A stretch of 64,000 bases of DNA from Salipaludibacillus sp047795645 (GCF_047795645.1 NZ_CP181045.1:1240001-1304000), one strand, 5' to 3'; positions 26,076 through 35,808 are shown, counted from the first letter of the stretch. A program made the numbers and translations. Notes: generated from the sequence alone by a model not told the origin.

Positions 26076-26474
26076 ATGAAACTAGAAGTAGAGTTAAAAG
26101 ACTTACAACCTAGCCAAATGTTTATAAACAGAAGCAAATTAAGAAGCTTAATTATGGATGGCTTTAACGCAGAAGAAACAGACGGAAATCCATTTCCCGT
26201 TATTAAATTTGATGGAGAGTTGGTTTTAATTGACGGTCATACTAAAGCTTTTTTAGCCGATCAACAAGGGATAGGTAAAATTACTGTCGAGTACATATCC
26301 GAAGTTGAGAACCTAGCCGTTTATCAAACTTGTGTGGGCTTATGTAAACAAGAAAAAATAACAACTGTGGCTGACCTCGGTAAACAAATCATCTCGAATC
26401 AGGATTTTGAAAGAGCGTGGATTAAAAAGGTGGAAATAATAAAATCTGGATTACCAGGGAAATCACATGGATAA
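26076..26474 (+). CDS. ParB/Srx-fold small protein
   Basis: A 132-residue protein whose middle, VLIDGHTKAFLADQQG, matches the DGHxRxxA box of ParB-like nuclease and sulfiredoxin folds, with the preceding FPVIKFDGE strand. There is no helix-turn-helix DNA-binding half, so it is not a chromosome-partition ParB. I chose the ATG at 26076, with GGGAGGG about 8 bases before it. It overlaps the SDR gene by eight bases and is thus translationally coupled to it. Function unknown; small stand-alone proteins of this fold can be nucleotide-dependent kinases or nucleases. Confidence 0.6.
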   Translation: MKLEVELKDLQPSQMFINRSKLRSLIMDGFNAEETDGNPFPVIKFDGELVLIDGHTKAFLADQQGIGKITVEYISEVENLAVYQTCVGLCKQEKITTVADLGKQIISNQDFERAWIKKVEIIKSGLPGKSHG

Positions 26475-27312
26475 AAAAATAGTCTTGATTACAGGCGCTA
26501 GTAGTGGTTTTGGTTTTTTAATCTCTCTTGCCTTAGCGAAGAAAAACTTCATCGTTATAGCTACCATGAGAAATTTAACTAATGCTCCTCGATTAAGGAA
26601 AGCTGCATCCACATCTTCCATTTCTGAGAAAAACCTCGCAATCTATCGATTAGACGTTACGAATATTGATGAAATAACAGAGTTAAAGAAAACGATACAT
26701 AAAAAATATGGTCGACTTGATATCCTCATTAATAACGCTGGATTTTCACAAGGTGGAGTTATTGAAGAAGTCAACATGGAAAAATGGTACCAACAATTTC
26801 AGACGAACTTTTTCGGAGTAGTTTCTGTCACGAAAGCATTTATACCGATGATGAGGGAAGCGAGAAGCGGGAAAATTATTCAGATGGGTAGCATCAGTGG
26901 TCGGATAGGACTTCCTGGACTCGGGCCTTATGCCTCTTCTAAATTTGCTTTAGCAGGATTAAGTGAGTCTTTGAGGTTGGAATTAAAGCCATTTAATGTG
27001 TATACTTCGATGATAGAAGCAGGTTCTTTTCAGACAAATATTTGGGATAAAGGCTTAGAGTCGGCAGTACAATCAGATAAATTAGATTACCAATCTTTGA
27101 TGACGTTTATGAATCGGTACGCGAAAGTCAAAACGAAATCCTCAGAAAATCCGCAAAAAGTTGTTGATCTTGTAACAAGAATTTGTGAAAGTAGCAGACC
27201 TAACTTCCGCTATTCGATCGGAAAGGGGATCAAATCTAGTATATTCTTGAAATCTTTACTACCCTGGTCTATTCTAGAGACTATCCTTTATCGAATCTTC
27301 AATAAAGTCTAG
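26467..27312 (+). CDS. Short-chain dehydrogenase/reductase
   Basis: A 281-residue classical SDR. The cofactor loop is TGASSGFG near the start, NNAG follows at about residue 90, and the catalytic S...YxxxK is present as GSISGR then YASSKFA. A C-terminal extension of about 40 residues ends with a hydrophobic patch. The subfamily resembles steroid-dehydrogenase-like or DltE-like SDRs acting on lipid or keto substrates, but the substrate is unknown. It starts inside the ParB-like gene and is followed 41 bp later by a permease-like gene on the same strand. Confidence 0.9.
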   Translation: MDKKIVLITGASSGFGFLISLALAKKNFIVIATMRNLTNAPRLRKAASTSSISEKNLAIYRLDVTNIDEITELKKTIHKKYGRLDILINNAGFSQGGVIEEVNMEKWYQQFQTNFFGVVSVTKAFIPMMREARSGKIIQMGSISGRIGLPGLGPYASSKFALAGLSESLRLELKPFNVYTSMIEAGSFQTNIWDKGLESAVQSDKLDYQSLMTFMNRYAKVKTKSSENPQKVVDLVTRICESSRPNFRYSIGKGIKSSIFLKSLLPWSILETILYRIFNKV

Positions 27313-27353
27313 ACACTCGTTTTGAATTACTACGTAGAAAAGAGAGACTTATT

Positions 27354-28724
27354 ATGCGAAAATGGCTAGATCACCATATTTACATCATCTATTCAATTGT
27401 ACTCGCAATTTATCTAATAAACGTATTTCTCGAATACGAGATAGTTACGATTGCAATTGGAGTAATCACGATTCCTATGTTAATTGTCTCGTTTATTGGA
27501 GCATCAGCATTATTTAAACTATTAGGTTCATTATTTTTAATTGTAGGAACAATTTTATTTAATCAAAGTGGGCTACCTATTAGCGAGGCATTTGTTTTTT
27601 TTACAGACAACTTACGATTACTAGCTTTATTAGCAATGCTTCCTTGGATTAATAGTGCTGTTCGAGCAGGACGATTCGATCGCAGAATCAATCAATTGAT
27701 GAAAGCGAATGTTCCACACTTAGGTAAACTTTATGTCAGAAGTTCTCTTACCTCTTACATATTGATTTCATTTATAAATTTATCGGCTGTGAACCTTTCT
27801 CAAGCTGTATTAAAAGACAATTTAGCCAGTCTCCCTAAAAAAATAAGCAATACATTTATTAGTCAGACAACACTTCGGGCTTTTTCAATGGCTTTAGTGT
27901 GGAGTCCAATGGAAATTATTGTAGCTATCAGTGTTGATGCAACGGGAGTTAGTTATATTACGATGTTGCCTTGGCTAGTGCTGATTGCGGTAATTACAAT
28001 GGTGATTGATAACGTTTGGGGACGATATTACTACGCAAAAGTTCCTTACCAAGCTCCTGCAAATGTAGTAACAAGAAGTTTTTCGGTAAGAGCTATTGCC
28101 TTACAGATTCTCCAATTGTTTTTTGCACTAGTCATGTTTTTAGTCTTAATCGTTGTTACTAGTAATCTACTAAATTTAAACTTTATATTAACAGTAACAC
28201 TTGTGATTTTTCCATTTTCACTGATTTGGTCTTTTATCATGAAAAGAGCTCGAAGTTTTATTGCTGTTGGGTGGAAAACGTGGAAAATGCGAACGAATGG
28301 TATGCAGAATTTTGTTGTATTATTCATATCACTCAGCTTTTTCTCAAACAGTTTAAATGCAACGCCAGCGCTAGGAGTTATTCAACACCCATTCATGGCA
28401 GCAGCAGAGCAGCCCCTTTTGATCTTATTTTTTATTCAGATGACCTATCTCATCTTAAGCATGTTTGGAATCCATCCGATTGCAACGATTGGCGTTCTAA
28501 TGGAAGTAGTCGCTCCTTTGTACCAAGATATTAATCCATTAAGTATCGCAATTGTCCTTATAACAGGTGCGTTAGCTACAGCAACCGTTGGAACATACGG
28601 AGTAACGGTAACATTGACATCAATGAATACACAGCAAAACCCTTATCGAATCACATTAAAAAACATGCCCTTTGCACTCATGTACGGTGCAGTTGGAACA
28701 CTTGTTGCATTTATGCTCTTGTAA
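27354..28724 (+). CDS. Multi-spanning permease-like membrane protein (paralogue B)
   Basis: A 456-residue protein with about 12 membrane segments, distantly related to the protein at 24550-25962. Shared signatures are RAFSMALVWSPMEIIVA in the middle and FGIHPIATIGVLMEVVAP near the end. The loop after the first block is basic (RAGRFDRRINQLMKAN). Third gene of the ParB-like/SDR cluster and probably co-transcribed with it. Substrate not recognised. That two members of one rare family lie on either side of the same small cluster suggests an old duplication kept in place. Confidence 0.65.
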   Translation: MRKWLDHHIYIIYSIVLAIYLINVFLEYEIVTIAIGVITIPMLIVSFIGASALFKLLGSLFLIVGTILFNQSGLPISEAFVFFTDNLRLLALLAMLPWINSAVRAGRFDRRINQLMKANVPHLGKLYVRSSLTSYILISFINLSAVNLSQAVLKDNLASLPKKISNTFISQTTLRAFSMALVWSPMEIIVAISVDATGVSYITMLPWLVLIAVITMVIDNVWGRYYYAKVPYQAPANVVTRSFSVRAIALQILQLFFALVMFLVLIVVTSNLLNLNFILTVTLVIFPFSLIWSFIMKRARSFIAVGWKTWKMRTNGMQNFVVLFISLSFFSNSLNATPALGVIQHPFMAAAEQPLLILFFIQMTYLILSMFGIHPIATIGVLMEVVAPLYQDINPLSIAIVLITGALATATVGTYGVTVTLTSMNTQQNPYRITLKNMPFALMYGAVGTLVAFMLL

Positions 28725-28775
28725 AAGTTAGAATTCAGAGTAATTAGAAAAATTTTTAAAAGGGACTGTTGAGTT

Positions 28776-29423
28776 ATGAAAGCAATTATATTTGATTTAG
28801 ATGGCGTATTAGCTGATACAGTCGAATTTCACTATCTCTCGACGAAACAGGTTGCAGAAAAACTAAACGTGCCATTTACACGAGAAATGAATCAGAAGTT
28901 TCAAGGGATGAATCGTAAGCATCTCATTAAAAGTTTACTTAATCAGAGCAATGAAACATATACCGATGAAGACGTGGAACAATTAGGAAACTTGAAGAAT
29001 CAGTGGTACAAGCATTATATTCAAAAAATAACACCTGCAAATATACTGCCTGGTATGGCTGACTTACTCATGGAAATAAACAATGAAAAGATTCCAATGG
29101 CGATTGCCTCTTCAAGTTCAAATGCTAGAGCTGTGTTAGAGCATTTAGAGATTATTCACTTGTTTCAAATAATTGTTCCTTCCGCTTCGGTTACACACAT
29201 GAAACCAAATCCGGAGATATTTTTGAAAGCTGCTGATCAGTTACACGTTGATTATAAAGATTGCGTAGCAATTGAAGACAGCGAAGCAGGGATGCAGGCC
29301 ATCAAATCAACTTCGATGTTCTCGGTCGGGGTTGGGAATGATCCAGCTGTAAGAACGGCGGATTGGCACGTTTCTTCAACAAAAGAAATTTCATTAAAAA
29401 AGCTATATAAAAATTTTAAATAA
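28776..29423 (+). CDS. HAD hydrolase, beta-phosphoglucomutase-like
   Basis: A 215-residue HAD-superfamily protein. The nucleophile motif FDLDGVLADTVEFHYLST carries the extra histidine typical of beta-phosphoglucomutase and its relatives. The cap domain includes FQGMNRKHLIKSL, motif II is SSSSNARAVL, motif III is the lysine in HMKPNPEIFL, and motif IV is IEDSEAGMQA. It may interconvert beta-glucose-1- and -6-phosphate, linked to maltose or trehalose phosphorolysis, although no phosphorylase gene is nearby. Phosphatase activity on another sugar phosphate is the alternative. It follows the permease gene by 51 bp. Confidence 0.82.
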   Translation: MKAIIFDLDGVLADTVEFHYLSTKQVAEKLNVPFTREMNQKFQGMNRKHLIKSLLNQSNETYTDEDVEQLGNLKNQWYKHYIQKITPANILPGMADLLMEINNEKIPMAIASSSSNARAVLEHLEIIHLFQIIVPSASVTHMKPNPEIFLKAADQLHVDYKDCVAIEDSEAGMQAIKSTSMFSVGVGNDPAVRTADWHVSSTKEISLKKLYKNFK

Positions 29424-29439
29424 TAAGCTATTTAATCAT

Positions 29440-30252
29440 TCAATCCTTATTTTTTTGCAAAAAATAGTTATTAATTGCTATATAATCTGCTGAATCACTA
29501 ATATCATACCTTTTCTCATTAAATTTAATTGCGTAAGCATTTTGCTGTAATAACATATTCTTAATGGCATCTGTTAATTGAATTTCATTTGCTAAAGAAG
29601 GAGTAAGTTGTTTCAAATATGAAAAAATATCTGGATGAAAGACATACCTCCCTATCACAGCTAGATTAGAAGGGGGGGTTTTTGGTTTTTCAATGATATC
29701 AAGAATTTCATACATATTTTCAGAATCGTACTTCCCTTTTATAACACCATATTTATTTAGTTTGTCATTTGCGACTTGCAAGACACCAATCATGTTCGTT
29801 TGATACACCTCGTATTTCTTGATCAGACGAGATAATCCAATCTGCCTGCTATCAACAAACAAATCGTCTGGAAGTAGAACTGCAAAAGGTTCACCACCAA
29901 TAAATGATTCCCCTTGTTTGATGGCATCTCCGAGTCCTAATGCATAAGGCTGTCTAATAAATTGAATCGTAACGTTTGGAAGATCTAGTTTTTTCAATTC
30001 TTGAAGTTTCTTATTTTTCTTTAGAAATTCCTCTAATTCAATAGAACGGTCAAAATAGTCTACAAGTATATTTTTCGAGCGAGAGAACACGATTAATATT
30101 TCTTCAATGCCACAAGCTACCGCTTCCTCAACTATGAATTGAATCGCTGGGCGGTTGTTAATCGGAAACATTTCTTTAGGTAGCGATTTAGTAACAGGCA
30201 AATTTCTCGTTCCATAGCCAGCTGCAGGTATAATTGCTTTACGAATACTCAC
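29440..30252 (-). CDS. UTP--glucose-1-phosphate uridylyltransferase family
   Basis: A 270-residue GalU/GtaB-type nucleotidyltransferase making UDP-glucose for wall polymers and glycolipids. The signature AAGYGTRNLPVTKSLPKEM (GTRFLPATK in most relatives) is near the start, with RQPYALGLGDAI near residue 105, LPDDLF for the metal aspartates, and IEKPKTPPSNLAVIGRY. It is slightly shorter than the usual 290 residues and may be a secondary copy such as YngB. It converges with the beta-phosphoglucomutase-like gene with only 16 bp between. Confidence 0.88.
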   Translation of the reverse strand: MSIRKAIIPAAGYGTRNLPVTKSLPKEMFPINNRPAIQFIVEEAVACGIEEILIVFSRSKNILVDYFDRSIELEEFLKKNKKLQELKKLDLPNVTIQFIRQPYALGLGDAIKQGESFIGGEPFAVLLPDDLFVDSRQIGLSRLIKKYEVYQTNMIGVLQVANDKLNKYGVIKGKYDSENMYEILDIIEKPKTPPSNLAVIGRYVFHPDIFSYLKQLTPSLANEIQLTDAIKNMLLQQNAYAIKFNEKRYDISDSADYIAINNYFLQKNKD

Positions 30253-30544
30253 ATAATAACCTCCTTGTCATGATATCTTCTATTATTTTATTCAACTAGA
30301 ATCATCAAGGAAGTTGTCCAATAACTAATTGGCGGTAATCTCCACTAAATGTCATAGGTATAAGTGAGTTTTTCTAATCTTGGACATATACTCATACGAA
30401 ATCGCTCCCAGAAACATAAGCTATAAACAGCCAAAGATACGAGTGGTTCAGAGAGGAGAAATTTATGATAATAGTTTGTGGAAACTTCTTATTGAAACAA
30501 ATAGTTTCAAGTGCTGGATTGAATTATTTTGGGGTGGGGAGATC

Positions 30545-31486
30545 ATGAGGATCCTCGTAACAGGAGCCGGTGGATTCATTGGTTCTAGCCTTTGTGAAGA
30601 ATTGTTAAAAAACCCTGACGTAGACGTAACTGGTATAGATTTTTTTCTAGGACATACTAAGAAATCAATTGCAAAAAGAAATATAATTGACCTTCTAAAA
30701 CATCCAAGATTTCAATTTATTGAAAAAAATCTGCTGCAATTAGACGACTTCAAACTGTTAAAGAATATTGATTATGTCTATCATTTAGCCGGAATCCCTG
30801 GTGTCAGGTCAAGTTGGGGAGAAGATTTCAAGAAATATGCCGACCATAATATCATCATGACTCAACGTTTATTGGAAGCATGCCGAATCTATCCAGTGAG
30901 AAAATTTATTTTTGCTTCTACTTCATCAGTATATGGGGAACAAAAAGGAATGGTATCAGAACGTGTTCAGACAAAACCATTATCTCCATATGGGATGACT
31001 AAACTAGCTTGTGAACATTTATGTCATATTTACAATAAAAATTTTCAAATTCCGACTGTTATCTTGCGTTATTTTACTGTATACGGACCTAAACAACGGA
31101 CAGATATGGCTTTTCATAAATTTATTAAAAGTATACTAGAAGATAAACCAATAGTTATATACGGCGATGGTAAACAAACGCGAGATTTTACGTATATAGA
31201 TGATTGTACTAAAGCTACTGCTTCCGTAGTATTTGCCAATAACGTTATTGGAGAAACGATAAATATTGGCGGTAAAGAGCGTGCATCTGTATTAGAAATT
31301 ATTAATATCCTCGAAGAAATATTCAACAAGCAGATTATCATTACCCACCACGCTGAATCAAAAGGGGAACCAAAGCATACGTGGGCTGATATTTCAAAAG
31401 CACAGCTACTGTTAAATTATTCCCCACAAGTTCCCTTAAAAGATGGTATCAAACAGGAAGTGGATTATATTAAGTATCTGTATTAG
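30545..31486 (+). CDS. NAD-dependent nucleotide-sugar epimerase
   Basis: A 313-residue extended SDR. The cofactor loop is GAGGFIGSSL at residues 7-16, and the catalytic tyrosine and lysine lie in SPYGMTKLACE. The segment VYGPKQRTDMAFHKFI is typical of UDP-glucuronate 4-epimerases and UDP-glucose 4-epimerase relatives. I chose the ATG at 30545, with GGGGTGGGGAG upstream and the Rossmann loop at the expected distance; the frame extends 55 codons further upstream but that part has no family resemblance. With the divergent uridylyltransferase it probably feeds surface polysaccharide synthesis. Confidence 0.85.
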   Translation: MRILVTGAGGFIGSSLCEELLKNPDVDVTGIDFFLGHTKKSIAKRNIIDLLKHPRFQFIEKNLLQLDDFKLLKNIDYVYHLAGIPGVRSSWGEDFKKYADHNIIMTQRLLEACRIYPVRKFIFASTSSVYGEQKGMVSERVQTKPLSPYGMTKLACEHLCHIYNKNFQIPTVILRYFTVYGPKQRTDMAFHKFIKSILEDKPIVIYGDGKQTRDFTYIDDCTKATASVVFANNVIGETINIGGKERASVLEIINILEEIFNKQIIITHHAESKGEPKHTWADISKAQLLLNYSPQVPLKDGIKQEVDYIKYLY

Positions 31487-31497
31487 AATTAACCTAT

Positions 31498-31536
31498 AAA
31501 AGCCAGTTTGTATAATAATCATACAAACTGGCTTTT
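31498..31536. terminator. Bidirectional terminator after the epimerase
   Basis: Perfect 16-bp arms AAAAGCCAGTTTGTAT and its complement with a 7-base loop, between convergent genes. Confidence 0.92.
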
Positions 31537-31560
31537 AAAATATTATCAAGGTTGGTAAAA

Positions 31561-33144
31561 TTATCGTCCTACTGCTTTATTTTTATTTCTCCTCCCAACT
31601 TTAATAGGGCGTTCGTTATCATTATTGAATATCTTCACTGTGGTAAGATCATTTAATGCTTCCATCAACCGATTCGTTACCTGTTCTTGATTTAATAGCT
31701 GATCTTTCATCATTTTCTCTGTGTTCTGACGAAATTGACTCACAAACTCATTGATATCTGTAACTTTTCTGTTTTGAACGTCAGATTTAAGGATCGTTAT
31801 TAAATTATTGATATAATCATTATTAAATTGAGACAATAATATTTCTCGTAACATGTCTTGATTAGATTTACTCTTATTATTTTGTCGTCTTCTATGCGAA
31901 CTATTTTCAATTCTATTATTTGTTTTAGTTGTAACTAATGGCTCTGTAAAAGTATCTTCGGCAGCATGAACTAGATCTTCATTAACTTGGAGGTCTCTTT
32001 CTTTATAAACATTGTCCCAAATCGTCTTGATTTCATTTGCAACCCGATTCCAATGGTAATTTTCTTCTGCTAATCTCCGACCATTGTTCCCCATCTTTAT
32101 TGCGTTTGATGGTTCGGAAAGTAATTCCGAGATCGGTTTGACAAATGACTGAGGGTTTTCTGGACTTTCTACAACAAAGCCGTTCACACCAGGTTGAATA
32201 ACTTCTGGATTTCCACCTCTCGCCGTTGTAACAATGGGGAGTCCGGCAGCCATTGCTTCATAGTGCACGCGCGCTAACGGTTCTTCCCATTGAGAAGGGC
32301 AGACAAACATATCTGCCGCCGCAAACCAGTTTTGTATTTTATCAGGTGAAACAAAACCAGTATTAACGACAGGAAAAGGTAACCGAGAGGCAAGAGCCCT
32401 AACGTAAGCAATGTAATCCGTGATTCCATCTTGGCTAAACCACTTACTCCCAACGATAACAAGCGCAATGTCCGAGTGCTTTTTATATACTGTCTCCAAT
32501 GCTTGAATCAGCACATCTACTCCTTTATTAGAAGAGAGTCTCCCAGCAAATAAAATGACTTGTTTATCTTGCAAGTCATGTTCATGTCTAAGCTGATCAC
32601 GAACTTGCTTTAAGCTACCTTTTGTGGATGGCATAAACCGATCTAAATCAACACCTGAATAGATGGTATTTAATTTAGAAGCTGCTTGCGGAAATGAATT
32701 TTTTATCGTTGTACCAACATAGTCGCTGACAGTGATAATTTGATCCAGTTCTTCAATCACTTTAGAGGCTTGTGTTTGATCGATCTTTTGCGGAGTAAAC
32801 ATATCATTATGCATACTTAGAATTAGACGCGATGTGGGAGCGGCGTCCCTAACTGATAGAACTAGACGGGGTCTGTTGAAAATATGAATCAGTTCAAAAG
32901 AGTTTGCTTGAAGAAATTTCTCAACACCTTCTCGATATTTTTCAAACATCCCTCCAGGTATCCTTACATAATGAATGTTGTCAACAATCTCCTCCGTAGC
33001 TAAATCAGGGTCTGCTACACTAAGAATAGTGATATTACGTTCTTTTGATAGTATTTTTGTTGTTCCATCAATATACGTTTGTATCGCTCCTCCTCTGATG
33101 GGGGGAACAGGTAGTTTTTCTGTACAGATCATTAAATAGTTCAT
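31561..33144 (-). CDS. Glycosyltransferase family 4, CotSA-like, with long basic C-terminal tail
   Basis: A 527-residue protein. Residues 1 to about 375 form a GT-B glycosyltransferase of family 4 (substrate loop PPIRGGAIQTY, then FAGRLSSNKGVDVLIQAL, and the EX7E-like PSQWEEPLARVHYEAMAAG). The remaining 150 residues are hydrophilic, low in complexity and basic (for example SSHRRRQNNKSKSNQ), unlike the 377-residue B. subtilis CotSA. I chose the ATG at 33144, with GGGGAGAG just before it. It overlaps the stop of the CotS-like gene by four bases (ATGA). The pairing with a CotS homologue suggests a spore-coat protein. Confidence 0.8.
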   Translation of the reverse strand: MNYLMICTEKLPVPPIRGGAIQTYIDGTTKILSKERNITILSVADPDLATEEIVDNIHYVRIPGGMFEKYREGVEKFLQANSFELIHIFNRPRLVLSVRDAAPTSRLILSMHNDMFTPQKIDQTQASKVIEELDQIITVSDYVGTTIKNSFPQAASKLNTIYSGVDLDRFMPSTKGSLKQVRDQLRHEHDLQDKQVILFAGRLSSNKGVDVLIQALETVYKKHSDIALVIVGSKWFSQDGITDYIAYVRALASRLPFPVVNTGFVSPDKIQNWFAAADMFVCPSQWEEPLARVHYEAMAAGLPIVTTARGGNPEVIQPGVNGFVVESPENPQSFVKPISELLSEPSNAIKMGNNGRRLAEENYHWNRVANEIKTIWDNVYKERDLQVNEDLVHAAEDTFTEPLVTTKTNNRIENSSHRRRQNNKSKSNQDMLREILLSQFNNDYINNLITILKSDVQNRKVTDINEFVSQFRQNTEKMMKDQLLNQEQVTNRLMEALNDLTTVKIFNNDNERPIKVGRRNKNKAVGR

Positions 33145-34241
33145 ATAAACTCTCCCCTTTTCCAAATACGACTTAGTTCTTGTATTGCTGGCCATTTAGA
33201 CTGATCTGTCACAACAATGGTTTCTATCAATGCTGCTAATTCTTGATCTAAAAATAGCTCGGGTTGATAGACCATTTCTTTTACATTTTTATAAAATTCA
33301 TTAGGCAATGACATATCAATAAGCAGCATATCGTATAAATCTTCTTCAATCGGATTGGTTTCGTTGTAAGCTTCTGTCATCTCAATAATCCAATTGACAT
33401 CCCAAGTTCCCATATCATCCATTGTGCCGGTAATTAATTTTCGCAAATCTCGGATCGGTAGGTCATATGCAACACCGTCTAAATCTATAATCCACATTCC
33501 TTCCGCACCCATTTGTCCATTCGACCAACCATAATCTTGATGAACTAATCCCCAGAATTGATTTCCACGAGCAGTAAGCTCCTTATATGAAGATGTATCT
33601 AATCTTTTCTTCGCATTTACTGCTTGCTGCTTAAATAAATCTACGTGTTGAAGAACGACTGAACTGGCAGGCATTTCTTGATAAGATTGTGCAATATTTT
33701 CAAACCATTCCATCTTATTGATAACTTTCTGATACGTCTTTGGCCATCGGTGAAGCCTTGATGCTACTTCCGCACCTTTTGGTGGCTTGTAACCTTTAGA
33801 TAGAAAATGAAATTCACCTAGAGCCCGACAGAGGTGTTTCGCCCCTTCTAAATCTTCAGAAACTTGCTCTAGTGGCTCTATCCATTCTGCAACAAACCAT
33901 ATTTTCCCTCCTTTTAACACAGTAGTTTCGCCTTGGTTTGTTTTTATGATTACTGGTATTCTAGCTTTTTTTTCATGAACCAAATATTCTTGCGCCCCAA
34001 TACTAAATAAACTTCTAGATGGACGACGGTGCAAAATTTTTAAACTTCGTGGTCCTTTATCGGTGTCAATCTTCCAAATCAATCCGCCTTTATCCTCTTT
34101 AGTCGTAATAACTTCCATGTGATGGACACTCATGTCATATTCTTTAACTACTTCAAGTGCCATGTCCTCAATGTAAGCAGGAACATAAAATTCGTCCATA
34201 GTATCGTCAATTTCCCATGGGATAATTTGATTTTCTTGCAT
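33141..34241 (-). CDS. CotS-family spore coat protein (kinase-like fold)
   Basis: A 366-residue protein of the CotS/YutH/YtaA group, which has an aminoglycoside-phosphotransferase-like fold. Seen are GGLIWKIDTDKGPRSLKILH with the lysine of the ATP site near residue 69, the catalytic-loop-like LVHQDYGWSNGQ, and the metal-like IIDLDGVAYDLPIRDL, so kinase residues are better kept than in many coat members. It starts the two-gene cotS-cotSA operon; AAGGAGAG precedes the ATG. The order of the two genes is the reverse of that in B. subtilis. No sporulation-sigma promoter could be assigned with confidence. Confidence 0.85.
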   Translation of the reverse strand: MQENQIIPWEIDDTMDEFYVPAYIEDMALEVVKEYDMSVHHMEVITTKEDKGGLIWKIDTDKGPRSLKILHRRPSRSLFSIGAQEYLVHEKKARIPVIIKTNQGETTVLKGGKIWFVAEWIEPLEQVSEDLEGAKHLCRALGEFHFLSKGYKPPKGAEVASRLHRWPKTYQKVINKMEWFENIAQSYQEMPASSVVLQHVDLFKQQAVNAKKRLDTSSYKELTARGNQFWGLVHQDYGWSNGQMGAEGMWIIDLDGVAYDLPIRDLRKLITGTMDDMGTWDVNWIIEMTEAYNETNPIEEDLYDMLLIDMSLPNEFYKNVKEMVYQPELFLDQELAALIETIVVTDQSKWPAIQELSRIWKRGEFI

Positions 34242-34433
34242 GTCTCTCTCCTTCCAAAGAAATAATAGTTTATATAACTATGACTAGCGTATTCTTAAAG
34301 TAAATCAACGTATCCATAAAGGCCTATAACTTAGCGTGTTTTATTAATTTTGTGTAGAATGTGCTAATTGCCAGACTTTAACTTAGTGTAATGTCGTTAT
34401 TTAAGAAAAATACAATTTAGGTTATGAAACTAC

Positions 34434-34462
34434 TTCATATCCATCCCCATTTAAGGTAAAAT
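34434..34462 (+). promoter_or_regulatory. Candidate promoter of fabF
   Basis: TTCATA (34434-34439) and TAAAAT (34457-34462) with 17-base spacing. TTAGTAACTCTTATGA immediately downstream is faintly FapR-box-like, but too degenerate to call. The rest of the 34242-34569 gap shows nothing else. Confidence 0.35.
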
Positions 34463-34569
34463 ACAATTAGTAACTCTTATGACCAAGTACCAAGTAAACT
34501 CAAGAATAGATAAACGTGTTTTAATGGAACATACTCAGCACGGAGATTAATCTAAAAGGGGAGAATAAT

Positions 34570-35808
34570 ATGTCAAAGAGAGTCGTTGTTACAGGGGTAG
34601 GGGCAATCACCCCACTTGCTAATACTGCATATGAAACATGGGAGAAAATTAAGAATGGTGAATCAGGAGTTGCTCCTATTACGAAAATTGATATGACAGA
34701 ATATAATGTAAAAGTTGCTGCAGAAGCAAAAGGATTTGCAGCAAAGGATTACATGGACTTTAAAGAGGCGAGAAGGATGGCAAGATTTACTCAGTTTGCT
34801 GTTGCAGCGAGTAAAATGGCGATGGAAGATGCCTCTGTAGAAGTCGGTAAAGATGTTGAGGCTGAGAGAGTTGGTGTATGGATTGGTTCTGGAATTGGTG
34901 GATTGGACGAGTTCGAGGAACAACACAAAAAATTTCTCAACAAAGGGCCAAAACGGGTGAGTCCTTTCATTATCCCGATGTTCATTCCAGATATGGCCTC
35001 TGGTCGTGTCTCCATCGAACTCGGTGCAAAAGCCATGAATAACTGTTCTGTTACGGCATGTGCATCAGGTGCAAATTCGATCGGCGATGCGTTCCGGGTA
35101 GTACAAAAAGGCGATGCGGATATGATGATTACTGGCGGGGCAGAAGCGGCGATTACGGAGATGACTTTAGCTGGGTTTGCGAATATGACAGCTTTATCAA
35201 CGAACCCTGATCCTGCTACAGCAAGTCGACCATTTGATAAAGATCGTGATGGGTTTGTCATTGCTGAAGGATCAGGGATTCTTATCTTAGAAGAATTGGA
35301 ACATGCAAAAGCAAGAGGTGCAAAAATTTACGGAGAAATCGTTGGATATGGCGCTACTGGTGATGCCCATCATATCACGACCCCCGCTCCAAACGGAGAA
35401 GGTGGACGGAGAGCGATGATTGCTGCACTTAATGATGGCAGTATTTCACCTGACGATGTAAATTATATAAACGCGCATGGTACGTCTACACATTACAATG
35501 ATTTATATGAAACAAGAGCAATTAAAGATGTATTTGGCAAACATGCTTATCAATTAGCTGTTAGTTCGACTAAATCGATGACAGGTCATTTATTAGGTGC
35601 ATCCGGAGCACTTGAAGCGATTTTTTCATTATTAGCAATCAAAGATTCAATGATTCCACCTACCGCTAATTATAAAACACCCGATGAAGAATTAGATCTA
35701 GATTATGTTCCAAACGTTTCAAGAGAGAAAAATGTTGATATTGTTTTATCAAATTCGCTAGGGTTTGGTGGGCATAATGCAACATTAGTTTTCAAAAAAA
35801 TAACTTGA
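34570..35808 (+). CDS. fabF: Beta-ketoacyl-ACP synthase II
   Basis: Condensing enzyme of fatty acid elongation, joining malonyl-ACP to acyl-ACP. The 412-residue length is normal. The catalytic triad is complete: C164 in TACASGAN, the histidine in NAHGTST, and the histidine in KSMTGHLLGA. The ATG follows AAAGGGGAG. In most Bacillus this gene follows fabH; here no fabH precedes it, so it is a stand-alone or additional copy. A strong terminator ends the unit. Confidence 0.96.
   Translation: MSKRVVVTGVGAITPLANTAYETWEKIKNGESGVAPITKIDMTEYNVKVAAEAKGFAAKDYMDFKEARRMARFTQFAVAASKMAMEDASVEVGKDVEAERVGVWIGSGIGGLDEFEEQHKKFLNKGPKRVSPFIIPMFIPDMASGRVSIELGAKAMNNCSVTACASGANSIGDAFRVVQKGDADMMITGGAEAAITEMTLAGFANMTALSTNPDPATASRPFDKDRDGFVIAEGSGILILEELEHAKARGAKIYGEIVGYGATGDAHHITTPAPNGEGGRRAMIAALNDGSISPDDVNYINAHGTSTHYNDLYETRAIKDVFGKHAYQLAVSSTKSMTGHLLGASGALEAIFSLLAIKDSMIPPTANYKTPDEELDLDYVPNVSREKNVDIVLSNSLGFGGHNATLVFKKIT

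Noticed and set aside
30380..30544. N-terminal extension of 55 codons on the epimerase
   Set aside because: The extension has no family similarity, and the ATG at 30545 has its own strong ribosome site directly before the Rossmann loop.
34461..34485. FapR-like box before fabF
   Set aside because: TTAGTAACTCTTATGA matches only part of the FapR pattern and lacks the symmetric second half.
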